Notes: generated by a model not told the origin, from the sequence alone. A DNA stretch of 64,000 nt from Rhizobium croatiense (GCF_019793465.1 NZ_JAILYJ010000001.1:186001-250000); one strand, 5' to 3'. Shown: positions 44,652-54,311, counted from the first letter of the stretch. Made by a program: numbers and translations.

Positions 44652-45650
44652 ATGACGGAAAACAGCGCAAAGCCATTCTCCTTCCGATTCCATGGTTCGT
44701 CCTTCGACAACATGGTGGAAACGCTCGGCGGTGCATTCGGCGCGTTTGATGCCGAGCCTGTCGGCCGCGCCAAAGACTTCCATTGGGGATTGGATTTTTC
44801 GGTGGCGGGCAGCGCGGTCCTGCTGACCGGCTATCATGAGGCCGAGTTCCAGTTCAACATCGAGCCGACCGTCAGCACGGCGGAGTATTTGTCGCTCGTC
44901 GTCCCGCGCCGCGGCGGCATGGGAGTGACCTATGGCGCGCGCAAGGCCGAGGCCGGGCAAGGGAAATTGCTGCTCTACAACAATTTCGAACCCGATAGCG
45001 TTCTCATGCATGGGCAGGGGAATGTCATCGACGAACTGCTGATCAACTGGCCCGTTATCCTCCAGACAATCGGTCAGACTTTCGAAATGCCGTTCAGTGG
45101 ATCGCTCGACCTGCTGCCGGAACTGGATCTATCGACGCCGGTTGGCCGGACGATCGGCAATCTCACCGAAACGATCATATCGGGAATGCGCGACGACGGC
45201 CCCTTGCTGCAGTCGCCGATCGCCATGGCGCACATGACGCAGGCGCTGGCCGATCTGGTCGTGCGCATGGTGCCGCACCGGCTATCGCATTTCCTCGACA
45301 AGGGGCCGGCCCTGATCGCCCCGAGGCATGTGCGCAGGGCTATCGAGTTCATGCAGGCCAATATCGATCAGCCTATCACCATGCCGAAGGTTGCCGAAGC
45401 GGCCGGCGTCTCGAGCAGGGCGCTCGAAACCGGTTTCCGCGCCTTCAAGGGAACGTCTCCCGCCGCCTATCTGCTGATGCTTCGCCTGCGCGCGGCGCGC
45501 CAGGATCTGCTCGACCCGGAAAGCAAGGAGACGATGAAGGCCGTCTGCCTCAAATGGGGCTTCTTTCATTTCGGCCGCTTTTCCGCGGTCTATAAAACGA
45601 CCTATGGGGAATACCCCTCAGACACGAGGAAGCGCGTGAGCCGTCGATAA
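44652..45650 (+). CDS. AraC family transcriptional regulator
   Basis: The protein of 332 residues has an N-terminal AraC-binding-like domain (residues about 20-190) and a C-terminal helix-turn-helix pair: ITMPKVAEAAGVSSRALETG and VCLKWGFFHFGRFSAVYKTT. The ending YGEYPSDTRKR is typical of AraC members that respond to aromatic or amino compounds. The start MTENSAKPFSF at 44652 is preferred to 44601 because the extra codons are not family-like. It stands alone and its targets are unknown. Confidence 0.92.
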   Translation: MTENSAKPFSFRFHGSSFDNMVETLGGAFGAFDAEPVGRAKDFHWGLDFSVAGSAVLLTGYHEAEFQFNIEPTVSTAEYLSLVVPRRGGMGVTYGARKAEAGQGKLLLYNNFEPDSVLMHGQGNVIDELLINWPVILQTIGQTFEMPFSGSLDLLPELDLSTPVGRTIGNLTETIISGMRDDGPLLQSPIAMAHMTQALADLVVRMVPHRLSHFLDKGPALIAPRHVRRAIEFMQANIDQPITMPKVAEAAGVSSRALETGFRAFKGTSPAAYLLMLRLRAARQDLLDPESKETMKAVCLKWGFFHFGRFSAVYKTTYGEYPSDTRKRVSRR

Positions 45651-45704
45651 GCCGGCCGGTATCGCCGACATCGCAACGCGCTGCAACATATTGCGCGACC
45701 TGCT

Positions 45705-45980
45705 TCAGGACTTCGCCAATCTGTAGAACGCTCGCATCGTCCTCGGATCCCGCTTGACGATCTCAAGCGTGTCATCACGCTCGGCGAGCGCGTTGAGTTC
45801 CCGCAGCACGAGCGCATGCGCGATCCCCAGAGTGCGTGCGAAAGAGCGGCTGTCAGATGCGATCATGAGTTCCGCAGCGACGAGCAGGCCGGCCTGTATC
45901 GACGTCAGCCCGGCATCCCTGTCTTGCGCTGCAGCGACAAGGGCGAGAAATCGGCGAGCGTCGGATGCCTCTTCGCTCAC
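45705..45980 (-). CDS. Small winged-helix-like protein coupled to the FdhF-like gene
   Basis: The 91-residue protein contains GLLVAAELMIASDSRSFART, LGIAHALVLRELNALAE and DPRTMRAFYRL, consistent with a MarR-like winged helix without its dimer helices. Its ATG overlaps the stop of the molybdoenzyme gene (ATGA, 45977-45980), so it is made with it. It may be a regulator or an accessory factor of that enzyme. The family assignment is from pattern only. Confidence 0.7.
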   Translation of the reverse strand: MSEEASDARRFLALVAAAQDRDAGLTSIQAGLLVAAELMIASDSRSFARTLGIAHALVLRELNALAERDDTLEIVKRDPRTMRAFYRLAKS

Positions 45981-48271
45981 GCGGCATGTCGCCGACGGAA
46001 GGAAACCATGATCGATTTCGAGGTCGGCGTATCGCTTTCCTCGCCGGCGCTGCCAAGCGGCACGAGCACGTTCAGCTCGGGATAATAGCCGGCGATGCTG
46101 CCCCGCGGAATGTCGTAGGGCACGAAGCGGAAATCCCGTGCGACGCGCTCGATGCCGTCATCATGCTCGCCAACCACATCGACGCGGTCGCCGGCCTCGG
46201 CATTCATCGCCTTCAAGTCCTCCGGATGAATGAAGATGACCTGCCGCTCTCCGTAGACGCCGCGGTATCGGTCGTCGAGGCCGTAGACCGTGGTGTTGTA
46301 TTGGTCGTGCGAGCGGAACGTCTGCAGGGCGAAGCGTCCCTCGCCTTTTCGCGCCCGCTGATGCACCGTCTGTTCGGGAAGCGCCTGGGAGGAGAATGAC
46401 GCTTTGCCTGTGGACGTCTGCCAGTCCCGATGGGCGGCGGCATTGCGCAGGTGGAAACCGCGCGGCTTGCGCAGGCGCGCATTGTAGTGTTCGAAGCCGG
46501 GAATGGTCGCCTCGATATGATCGCGGATGCGATCGTAGTCCTCGGCAAGTACCGCCCAGTCGACCACGGAAGAGCCGACCGTCGCTTGGGCAATGCCGGC
46601 GATGATGGCGACTTCCGAGAGGAGATGCGGTGAGGCCGGACGATTGATGCCGGCGGAACCATGCACCATGCTCATCGAATCCTCGACGCTGACGAGCTGG
46701 GAATTGCCGGCGGCGTTGAGGTCCATCTCGGTCCGTCCGAGGCACGGCAGGATAAAGGCCGTCTCGCCAGGCATCAGATGCGAATGGTTCGGCTTGGTTG
46801 CGATATGCACCGCCAGTTTCAGCCGCCGAAGCGCTTTCTCGACGAGTGCGCTGTCGGGCGTGGCGCGGGCGAAGTTGCCGCCAAGCCCGATGAAGGCCTC
46901 GGCCGAGCCGTCGAGCATCGCGCCGATCGCGCCGAGCACATTGTGGCCGTGCTGGCGCGGAACGGTGAAGCGGAAATGCGTCTCCAGCGCATCGAGGAAA
47001 TCGTCCGACGGCTGTTCGTTGATGCCGACGGTTCGGTCGCCCTGCACGTTGGAATGGCCGCGCACCGGGCAGAGGCCGGCGCCGGGCCGGCCGATATTGC
47101 CGCGCAGGAACATGAAGTTGGCAATCTCTCTGATCGTCGCCACCGAATGCAGATGCTGCGTCACGCCCATCGCCCAAGTGCAGATGACCCGTTCGGCAGC
47201 GATATAGACATCGGCGGCCCGTTCGATCTCCTCTCGGCTCAACCCCGACTGGTCTTCGATGTCGGCCCAATTCGTCGCCTCCACAGCTGCGCGGTATTCG
47301 GCAAAACCGGCGCAGTGTTCGACAAGAAACGCATGGTCGAGAACCGGCGGCAGACCCGCGGCGACGGCTGCGTCTTCCGCAGCCAGCACGGCCTTTGCCA
47401 TTCCGCGCACCGCAGCCATGTCGCCGCCGAGTTGCGGCTGGAGATAATGGCTGGCGATATCGGTCGAAGCGCCCCGGAGCATTTCGATCTTGTCCTGCGG
47501 ATCGGAGAAGCGCTCCAGGCCGCGCTCGCGGATCGGATTGAAGACGACGATGCGCGCGCCGCGAAGTGCCGCCCGGCGCAGATCGCCGAGCATTCTCGGA
47601 TGGTTGGTGCCTGGGTTCTGCCCGATCACGAAGATCGCGTCGGCCTCTTCGAAATCCTCCAGCAGAACGGTGCCCTTGCCGACGCCGACCGCCTGGCGCA
47701 TGGCGATGCCGCTGGCCTCGTGGCACATGTTGGAGCAATCGGGAAAATTATTGGTGCCGTAGACGCGTACGAACAGCTGATAGAGGAAGGCGGCCTCGTT
47801 GCTGGCCCGGCCGGACGTATAGAACTCCGCACGATCGGGATTATCGAGGCCCTTGAGGATGCTGCCGATCTCGGCAAAGGCATCCTCCCACGCCACCGGC
47901 AGGTAGCGGTCGCTTATCGCATCGTATCGCATGGGGTGGGTAAGGCGGCCGTTGAGCTCAAGCTCGTAATCCGACAGCCGGCGAAGCTGCGATACCGTTC
48001 TTTCCGCGAAAAAGGCCGGCGTTGCCCGCTTCTCCGTCGCCTCCCAGGCGACGGCCTTGACCCCGTTCTCGCAGAACTCGAACGACGATCCGTGTTCCGG
48101 GTCGCCCCAGGCGCAGCCCGGGCAGTCGAACCCATCCGCCTGGTTTGCCCTTAGCATCGTTCGCGCCCCGGCGATCGGCATCCCGCTTTGAAGCAACTGC
48201 TTGCCGCAACTCTTCAAAGCGCCCCAGCCTCCGGCCGCCGCCGATTTCTTCCCAATGAATTTTGTGTCCAT
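45977..48271 (-). CDS. FdhF/YdeP-type molybdopterin oxidoreductase
   Basis: The protein of 764 residues has an N-terminal cysteine motif CPGCAWGDPEHG, molybdopterin-binding segments (FYTSGRASNEAAFLYQLFVR, FVIGQNPGTNHPRMLGDLRR, CPVRGHSNVQGDRTVGINEQ) and a C-terminal cofactor-binding domain with NTTVYGLDDRYRGVYGERQV. This is the YdeP branch of the formate-dehydrogenase-H-like family, which lacks the long ferredoxin-like N-terminus. Formate oxidation would complete the formaldehyde route, but YdeP-type proteins are of uncertain function and no NAD subunit is nearby. I chose the ATG at 48271; the frame from 48316 adds 15 unlikely residues. Confidence 0.85.
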   Translation of the reverse strand: MDTKFIGKKSAAAGGWGALKSCGKQLLQSGMPIAGARTMLRANQADGFDCPGCAWGDPEHGSSFEFCENGVKAVAWEATEKRATPAFFAERTVSQLRRLSDYELELNGRLTHPMRYDAISDRYLPVAWEDAFAEIGSILKGLDNPDRAEFYTSGRASNEAAFLYQLFVRVYGTNNFPDCSNMCHEASGIAMRQAVGVGKGTVLLEDFEEADAIFVIGQNPGTNHPRMLGDLRRAALRGARIVVFNPIRERGLERFSDPQDKIEMLRGASTDIASHYLQPQLGGDMAAVRGMAKAVLAAEDAAVAAGLPPVLDHAFLVEHCAGFAEYRAAVEATNWADIEDQSGLSREEIERAADVYIAAERVICTWAMGVTQHLHSVATIREIANFMFLRGNIGRPGAGLCPVRGHSNVQGDRTVGINEQPSDDFLDALETHFRFTVPRQHGHNVLGAIGAMLDGSAEAFIGLGGNFARATPDSALVEKALRRLKLAVHIATKPNHSHLMPGETAFILPCLGRTEMDLNAAGNSQLVSVEDSMSMVHGSAGINRPASPHLLSEVAIIAGIAQATVGSSVVDWAVLAEDYDRIRDHIEATIPGFEHYNARLRKPRGFHLRNAAAHRDWQTSTGKASFSSQALPEQTVHQRARKGEGRFALQTFRSHDQYNTTVYGLDDRYRGVYGERQVIFIHPEDLKAMNAEAGDRVDVVGEHDDGIERVARDFRFVPYDIPRGSIAGYYPELNVLVPLGSAGEESDTPTSKSIMVSFRRRHAA

Positions 48272-48382
48272 GCGCCCGTGTATTGTCGAAGCGGGACAAA
48301 CATCAAGGCCATACAAGCGATGGTTTGATAGAAAAATCCTATCGAGCGCCCCCGAGTCGGGGGAGGTGAACAGGATTTCGGA

Positions 48383-50296
48383 CTAACCGGTTTCCTTCAG
48401 CGCATGCCCGTTCTCGCGGGAATGCGCCAGTATGCGGTTGCGACCTTGCGTCTTGGCCTCATAAAGCGCGGCGTCAGCCTCGGCCAGCAGCCGGTTCGGA
48501 CTGGCCCGCAGCGTTGCCCCTGTCGCGCAGGATATGCCGATACTCGCTGTGACCCGCCCGAATTCGCTGCCGGAATGAAGGATATTCTCCTTGGCCAGGC
48601 GGCCGGCGAATTGTTCGGCGACGATCATTGCCCCCTTGGCGCTGGTATCGGGGAGAAATACCACAAATTCCTCGCCGCCGTAGCGCGCGACGATGTCCGC
48701 CGGCCGGCTGACTGATTGGCGCAGACATTTGCTGACGACGCGCAGGCACTGGTCGCCGGCCGGATGCCCATAGGTATCGTTATAGGCCTTGAAGCGGTCG
48801 ATATCGACCATCAGCAGGCTGAACGGCGTGTTTCTCCGGGCGCTGCCGGCGGTCTCGCGCGCGAAGATTTCATCGAAGGCGCGGCGATTGACGATGCCGG
48901 TCAGCCCGTCGGTTTCGGCCAGATTCCTCAATTGCTCGGCCGAGAGCCTGAGCGCGATTTCCGCCTGTTTCGTCGCCGTGATGTCCGATACGACAGCCAT
49001 CGCCGTGCCATCATCTGCCAGTCGCGTCCGGATGCTGCGCCAGTCGCCGTTGTGGAGCTGAACCTCTTCGTCCTTATTGCTGTGCAACGTCGCGCTGGTC
49101 AGCTTGATCCACTCTTCCGGATCACCCTCGACGACGCCCGGCCGCTCGCCGGTTTCGACGACACGGCGCAGGATGTCGCTGATATGCGCGCCGACCACCC
49201 GGGCATCGCCAGACAGCGGAAAGGCGCTACGGTACTGATCGTTGCAAAAGACCAGAAAACCCTTGCTGTCGTACATGGCGATACCATCGGACATGCCGGC
49301 CATTGCATGCGACAAGAGGTTCTTGCTTTCACGCAATTCCCGCTCCAGCGCCGTGCGTTCAGTCACATCGCGTGTCACGCCGGCAAGGCCGATCACTCGG
49401 CCCTGCCTGTCCCGGAGCGGCACCTTGGAGGCAAGCAGGATTCTGCCTTCGATATATTCGGTGGAATCGATCAGCGGCACCCCGGTGTCTATGACCTGCT
49501 GCTCGAGATAATAGAGTTGCTCGGCGAGCGGTCGCGACATCAGATTGAAATCCGACAATCCGATCATCTCAGCCGTCGTTCTGAACCGGAAGAGGCGGGT
49601 CATGTTTTCATTGACGGTGATGAACCGGCTGTTTCGGTCCTTCACATAGAGATAATCGGGCGATTGCGAAAACGCCGTGACCAAAATGCTGCGTTCCAGC
49701 TCCCATTGCTGCGTTTTCAAGAGCACGAAGCCGCCCAGCACGGTTGCCAGACAATTCAAAGCGGTGAGGGGAAAACCGACGCCGGCCAGCACATGAGCGG
49801 TCACGAGAGTGGGTAGCAGAGCCATGGATAGGACCAATGCAACGCCAAGGGCGAGGCTCAGCAGCGCAACGTCCATGAGCACCGGAGATCTCTTGCGGGT
49901 CCAGAAATGACCGGCCACGCCGATGCCGGCGGCAACAGCCATCGTGATGATCCCGTCGACCATCGCCGTGCCGCCGACGGCAAATCGAAAGGCCATCGCC
50001 AGCGATGCGGCAAAAGCCGCCGCGATCGGCCCGCCGAACATGCCGGCCAATACAAGCGGCGAAAAACGCAGATCGATATGGATGCCCGGATGAAACTCAA
50101 CGGCCAGCAATATCGATCCGATGGAGGCGCCGCCGGCAACAATCCCGAATGCGATTTTTTCCTGGTTGAAGGAACGGCGCTGAAACTGGATCGAAAAAAG
50201 CGCCCACAGCGAAATCGCCAGGCACACGAAAGAAAGGTTGCCACCGAATTGCGTCCAATTGCCGTTCACCGCGCTGGATCCACCTTCCCAAACCAT
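48383..50296 (-). CDS. Membrane-bound diguanylate cyclase with PAS domains
   Basis: The 637-residue protein has an N-terminal membrane region of about six segments resembling the 5TM LytS-type receptor (residues about 20-195), two PAS domains (about 205-320 and 325-440) and a C-terminal GGDEF domain. The active-site loop is GGEEF, preceded at five residues by RPAD, an RxxD inhibitory site, so it should make cyclic-di-GMP and be inhibited by its product. It stands alone. A GTG at about 50269 is a possible alternative start with a better ribosome site. Confidence 0.93.
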   Translation of the reverse strand: MVWEGGSSAVNGNWTQFGGNLSFVCLAISLWALFSIQFQRRSFNQEKIAFGIVAGGASIGSILLAVEFHPGIHIDLRFSPLVLAGMFGGPIAAAFAASLAMAFRFAVGGTAMVDGIITMAVAAGIGVAGHFWTRKRSPVLMDVALLSLALGVALVLSMALLPTLVTAHVLAGVGFPLTALNCLATVLGGFVLLKTQQWELERSILVTAFSQSPDYLYVKDRNSRFITVNENMTRLFRFRTTAEMIGLSDFNLMSRPLAEQLYYLEQQVIDTGVPLIDSTEYIEGRILLASKVPLRDRQGRVIGLAGVTRDVTERTALERELRESKNLLSHAMAGMSDGIAMYDSKGFLVFCNDQYRSAFPLSGDARVVGAHISDILRRVVETGERPGVVEGDPEEWIKLTSATLHSNKDEEVQLHNGDWRSIRTRLADDGTAMAVVSDITATKQAEIALRLSAEQLRNLAETDGLTGIVNRRAFDEIFARETAGSARRNTPFSLLMVDIDRFKAYNDTYGHPAGDQCLRVVSKCLRQSVSRPADIVARYGGEEFVVFLPDTSAKGAMIVAEQFAGRLAKENILHSGSEFGRVTASIGISCATGATLRASPNRLLAEADAALYEAKTQGRNRILAHSRENGHALKETG

Positions 50297-50390
50297 GTAA
50301 CGAAGCTGTTATACGACGATACTGGTTTGAGCTTCGTTAAATCGGAAGGTAACGAATTCTGCGTAGTGTTCCACTTGTGTGCGAACATCT

Positions 50391-50606
50391 CAATTGTCGC
50401 CGCAAGGGCTCGTCGGCGCGCGCGGCCGCAATGCGCGGCATCGGCGGTCGCCAATCCCCGTACCAGACGCATGCCGAGCTGCACCGTGCCGGTTTTTGCC
50501 CTCCACCTTCTCGGGCGTGCAATCCCAACGCGACAGACCAGCCGGACTTCCACGCCATCCTCCCGGGCATCACGAACGATTTGGGCCGGCGGATAAAAAC
50601 CGGTCG
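50391..50606 (-). pseudogene. dnaE2: Fragment of error-prone DNA polymerase DnaE2
   Basis: Reading the minus strand across frames gives segments of the DnaE2 C-terminal third in the right order: GFYPPAQIVRDAREDGVEVR, then WDCTPEKVEGKNRH, then VQLGMRLVRGLATADAA, then IAAARADEP. Each step needs a frame change, and there is no room for the rest of the protein of more than 1000 residues, so it is a decayed fragment. It fills most of the 321-base gap between the diguanylate cyclase start and the next gene. No imuA or imuB is present. Confidence 0.65.
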
Positions 50607-50617
50607 GCCGACTGCGA

Positions 50618-51697
50618 TCAGTACACTTGCACGCCGCGCCGCCCCAATTCGTCGAAGATATCTTGCGTGGCCGGCTTCGGCGAAAAGCGGCCTGCCTCTT
50701 TGAGCGCCGGCAGATCGAGCAATGCATCGACGTTTTCGGACGGGACGTTGATGCTGACGCGCTCGAGCTTTTTCAGCGGAACGAGGGCGCGGATATCGAC
50801 CTTGTCGATCATAGAGTTGACTGAAAAGTCTTTCAGGTTGGGGCAGAAACGGATACCGGAGAGATCCTTGACATCGAAGGCGTTTTCCTCGCCGCTCCAG
50901 AAATACCACGCGAACGGATAGATCGCCGGCCCGCCATCAAGCTCAATATCCTCGACGGAGGCCAGCAGTTCCTCGGTTAGCGGATAGCGGATCAGATAAT
51001 CCAGCGCTTCCGGAATGAGTTCGTAGCCATCTTTTTCCAGATCGACCGCACGCCCGAGCACATGGGTCGCCAGCTGTTCCGGTGTGCCGAGATCAAGCAG
51101 TTTCGCATAGAGAAGCGAGGACAGCACCGCCAGCTTCAGGTTCGGATCCGAGAAAGGCGCGCCGGGAGCGCCGGCCACAGCCGGGTAAGGCGGAGCGCTC
51201 GGCTCTGCATATTCTGCTTTTGGATTGAAGATGGCGATATTATAGACCTTGTCGAACGTGATGCGGACGGACAAGGTGCCTTCCGGCAGCTGCTTCTTGC
51301 CGAAACGTGCACCCCCACTCGTAGCACTTTCCTGACCGATCTCCATATCCGGCACTTTGGCGCGGAGGTCGGCAAGCGATATCCCCATAGGAATGTCAGC
51401 AATGGTATGCATGAAGCGGGAATTGTAATCGACCCTGCCGATCAGCCCTTTTCGGTCGATCCGCACGATGACGCCATGGGTGTTTTCGAGAATGTCGATC
51501 ACGCCGCCCTTATGCGGCGCCGGCGTGCGCCAAACAGAGCCCATCGCCTTTTCGACCGCCGACATCGGCATACCGGGCCGTAGCGCCGCAAGCGCTGCAA
51601 CATCCACCGGTTCCTTCGACGCCGCCATGCCTTTACCTCCTGCTGCCAGGGACAGCGCAAGTACACCCGCGCCAATCAGGAATTCCCGCTTTCGCAT
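50618..51697 (-). CDS. Exported hypothetical protein, DUF6892-like C-terminal half
   Basis: The protein of 359 residues starts MRKREFLIGAGVLALSLAAG, a signal peptide or lipoprotein-like export signal, after a GAGGCGAGG ribosome site. The middle has a beta-rich segment (residues 35-160), and the C-terminal half (SDPNLKLAVLSSLLYAKLLD, DGYELIPEALDYLIRYPLTE, then leucine-rich SGIRFCPNLKDFSV) resembles proteins I know as DUF6892. The function is unknown. It is separate from the T6SS block, though similar proteins are often encoded in such regions. Confidence 0.75.
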   Translation of the reverse strand: MRKREFLIGAGVLALSLAAGGKGMAASKEPVDVAALAALRPGMPMSAVEKAMGSVWRTPAPHKGGVIDILENTHGVIVRIDRKGLIGRVDYNSRFMHTIADIPMGISLADLRAKVPDMEIGQESATSGGARFGKKQLPEGTLSVRITFDKVYNIAIFNPKAEYAEPSAPPYPAVAGAPGAPFSDPNLKLAVLSSLLYAKLLDLGTPEQLATHVLGRAVDLEKDGYELIPEALDYLIRYPLTEELLASVEDIELDGGPAIYPFAWYFWSGEENAFDVKDLSGIRFCPNLKDFSVNSMIDKVDIRALVPLKKLERVSINVPSENVDALLDLPALKEAGRFSPKPATQDIFDELGRRGVQVY

Positions 51698-52010
51698 GAA
51701 CCTCGCCTCTCGCCGAGCAGACACTGTTTGTGCCGGGGGTTTTCTACCGGCTTTCCCAATTTTTTGAAAGCAGTGCGGTCTCACTTGCCTGGATCTAACG
51801 GGCGGAGGCGATGCTTGGGCTGAAATAAAGCCCGACGAGCAGAGCCAGCACCGAAATGGCGATGATATCGACAGCCCGTGTAGGAGCGCCATATTATCTG
51901 CCACGTCGCGATAAGTGAGAGCCTGCGGGAGCGTTCGCGGTCGAATCAAACCTCAAACAGGACGATCACTCTTACCGGTGACAGGCAAATCTAGGGTAGT
52001 TGCAGTTGAC
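51698..52010. other. Intergenic region with a short hydrophobic coding remnant
   Basis: The gap lies between divergent starts of the exported hypothetical and the aldo-keto reductase. On the minus strand, 51795-51893 can encode a hydrophobic tail (DIIAISVLALLVGLYFSPSI, then a stop), but an in-frame stop lies shortly upstream, so at most it is the end of a lost membrane protein. Nothing else is seen. Confidence 0.4.
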
Positions 52011-53054
52011 ATGAAGACGCGACACTGGGATCGCAGGGGAGACGGCGGGCTCACCTTTACGGAACTCGGGTTTGGCACGGCGCCGCTCGGCAATCTCTAT
52101 CGAGCAATCACTGATGACGCGGCGAGCGCCGTATTGGATGCAGCCTGGCGACACGGCATCCGCTACTTCGACACCGCGCCGCTTTACGGGCTTGGTCTCG
52201 CGGAAAGGCGGGTCGGCCGTTTCCTTGCAACGAAAAAGCGCGAAGACTTCGTGGTGTCGACAAAAGTCGGCCGGATCATGAAGGTCTGCCGACCCGAACA
52301 GCGGACCGGCATCGGCAAATTCTTCGATACTCCCAGTCGCCGGGAAGTTTTCGACTACAGCTACGATGGCGTCATGCGATCGTTCGAAGCATCTTTCGAG
52401 CGCACCGGTCTCGACAGCTTCGATATTCTGTTCGTACACGATCTGGATGTCTTCAATCACGGCACGCAAGCAGCCTGCGACCACTATGTCGGGCAATTCA
52501 TGGCCGGTGGATACCAGGCAATGATCTCGCTGCGCGACCAGGGAGTCGTGAAGGCGATCGGTGGCGGTATAAACGAGTGGCAGATGTGTCAGGCGCTTGC
52601 CGAACGGGGGGATTTCGATCTGTTCTTGCTTGCCGGACGCTATACTCTGCTCGAGCAGGAGCCGTTGGAATCCTTTCTCCCCATGTGCGAAGCCCGCGAT
52701 ATCGGCATAGTGCTCGGTGGCCCGTATAATTCCGGCATCCTGGCGACGGGGCCGATTGCCGGCGCACAATACAATTACTCCGACGCCCCTTCCGAGATCG
52801 TCGACAAGGTCCTTCGAATAGAGCAGGTCTGCCGGAAACACGACGTCGCCCTGGCAGACGCGGCGCTCAACTTTCCGCTCTTCCATCCGGCTGTCGTTTC
52901 CGTCATCCCGGGTGGCCAGTCAGTCGATCAAGTGGCGTCAAACGCCCGCGGGCGCAGCACACCTATCCCTTGCGCGCTGTGGCAGGACCTGAAAATGCTT
53001 GGCTTGATGCGCGCAGACGCGCCCGTCTGCGAGGGGTCGAACAGAACGCGCTGA
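52011..53054 (+). CDS. Aldo/keto reductase (L-fucose / D-threo-aldose dehydrogenase type)
   Basis: The protein of 347 residues is a TIM barrel with GFGTAPLGNLYRAI, the catalytic region FDTAPLYGLGLAERRVGRFL (tyrosine of the tetrad), the lysine in STKVGRI and the histidine in FVHDLDV. The C-terminus VSVIPGGQSVDQVASNA is the cofactor loop. Similar enzymes oxidise L-fucose or D-threo-aldoses. The start at 52011 is chosen because the frame from 51915 has non-family residues. It stands alone among T6SS-type genes. Confidence 0.88.
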   Translation: MKTRHWDRRGDGGLTFTELGFGTAPLGNLYRAITDDAASAVLDAAWRHGIRYFDTAPLYGLGLAERRVGRFLATKKREDFVVSTKVGRIMKVCRPEQRTGIGKFFDTPSRREVFDYSYDGVMRSFEASFERTGLDSFDILFVHDLDVFNHGTQAACDHYVGQFMAGGYQAMISLRDQGVVKAIGGGINEWQMCQALAERGDFDLFLLAGRYTLLEQEPLESFLPMCEARDIGIVLGGPYNSGILATGPIAGAQYNYSDAPSEIVDKVLRIEQVCRKHDVALADAALNFPLFHPAVVSVIPGGQSVDQVASNARGRSTPIPCALWQDLKMLGLMRADAPVCEGSNRTR

Positions 53055-53303
53055 CCTACCCGTCCCTGGCGCTCGTCGGACCGCAAATCTTTCCGGCGGC
53101 CCAATTGCCACGCTGCCGCCTATGAGCGGCGCCGACGCCAGCTTTGCCAAAGCAAGACCATCCAGGGCAGCAAGGTTTAAAAATGTCCTTCGGCGCCGCA
53201 GAGCGGCGTGTTTTGACCATGATCCGCCAGCCTGCAGCCAGGGCGTCGGATTATCGCCGCCGGTTCGATGCGCAGCCTGGAGCACCGTCCCGGTCAGTTC
53301 CTC

Positions 53304-54143
53304 CTAATCGACCCGCTTCAGGTCTTTGGGAACGCCATATCCCGATCCATCGTACCGCAGCCGGTGTTTGCGGATCGTCGTCTTATCTTCGCTGTTGCAA
53401 TCATTATCCGTTCCGACCCTATTGACGGATGTCGTCGTTTTCTCGGTAACAACGATGTCGGCAACCGCGTCTTTCGCCGATGGGACCATCGAAAGGGTGC
53501 GCGTGGTTTCGCTAAATTCACCGGCGCAGACGGTATCCCATTCTCCGCGACTTTCGCGAACGACAATGTTGTCGAGAACCGGCTTTAGCCGATCGCCTTC
53601 GATCGAAAAAAGCCATAAGGTCGTTTCACCAAATGGATTGGCGCGCGAGCTGCCATCCAGCGAAACACGCAGGCCGAAAGCCGTTCTCTTCGGCGCGAGC
53701 TGATAGCGTGCGGTATCGAAGGCGACGCTTCGTACACGAAAGGCGTCGTCGGACATAAGGCCGTCAAGACGCAGCCGCTGCCCTACTTGCAGGTTGGTGC
53801 TGTCGACGACGAGCAGTTCGATATCGCCTTCGTTTTCCGAATCCGACTGCTCCGTCATCAACGGAACCGCAATCAGCGTCAGCTGGGGCAGAGCCGGCCA
53901 AACCCGGCAGATCACCGCATGCGGATCGCCATCAACACTGTCGCCCTTGGATAGCGTGATGGTTGCCCCCTCGAACAGAAGAGTACCATCGCCGGCATTC
54001 GTCGCGCTCGGATAGGCCCGCCGAATGATGTCTGCCGCACGGCCGGCGCATTCATTCTGCCCCGCCAATGCCGCCGGAGCGCCGAGCCCGATCAGGACGA
54101 TCGATGCGGAGAACAAGGTTCGGACGTTCGAAAACCGCTTCAT
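53304..54143 (-). CDS. Secreted hypothetical protein at the end of the T6SS block
   Basis: The protein of 279 residues has a clear signal peptide (FSASIVLIGLGAPAALAGQN). Its mature part is beta-rich with several cysteines (ECAGRAAD, VICRVWP, TVCAGEFS, DNDCNSEDK), consistent with a periplasmic disulfide protein. GAGGATC precedes the ATG at 54143. It lies directly downstream of the broken PAAR gene, in the position of a periplasmic immunity protein, but no family is recognised. Confidence 0.75.
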   Translation of the reverse strand: MKRFSNVRTLFSASIVLIGLGAPAALAGQNECAGRAADIIRRAYPSATNAGDGTLLFEGATITLSKGDSVDGDPHAVICRVWPALPQLTLIAVPLMTEQSDSENEGDIELLVVDSTNLQVGQRLRLDGLMSDDAFRVRSVAFDTARYQLAPKRTAFGLRVSLDGSSRANPFGETTLWLFSIEGDRLKPVLDNIVVRESRGEWDTVCAGEFSETTRTLSMVPSAKDAVADIVVTEKTTTSVNRVGTDNDCNSEDKTTIRKHRLRYDGSGYGVPKDLKRVD

Positions 54144-54311
54144 ATTGATCCTCAGCAAAACCGGCCATGCAAAGCGTGACCTGCAGCATACGGATCGCAC
54201 CAAAGCCAGGCGCACGTCAATTCTCACCGGCTCACCTCCCTTCGCAGAGGGCGTGTCTGGACAGTTGCTGATCGGCCTCCAGATCGACTTTGGAGATCGG
54301 CTAATCAAACG

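Noticed and set aside
46661..48154. A 497-codon open frame antisense to the FdhF-like gene
   Set aside because: It lies wholly within a well-supported molybdoenzyme gene and has no recognisable domains.
52938..53285. A 115-codon minus-strand frame at the end of the aldo-keto reductase
   Set aside because: It overlaps the reductase gene antisense and its remaining part has no family features.
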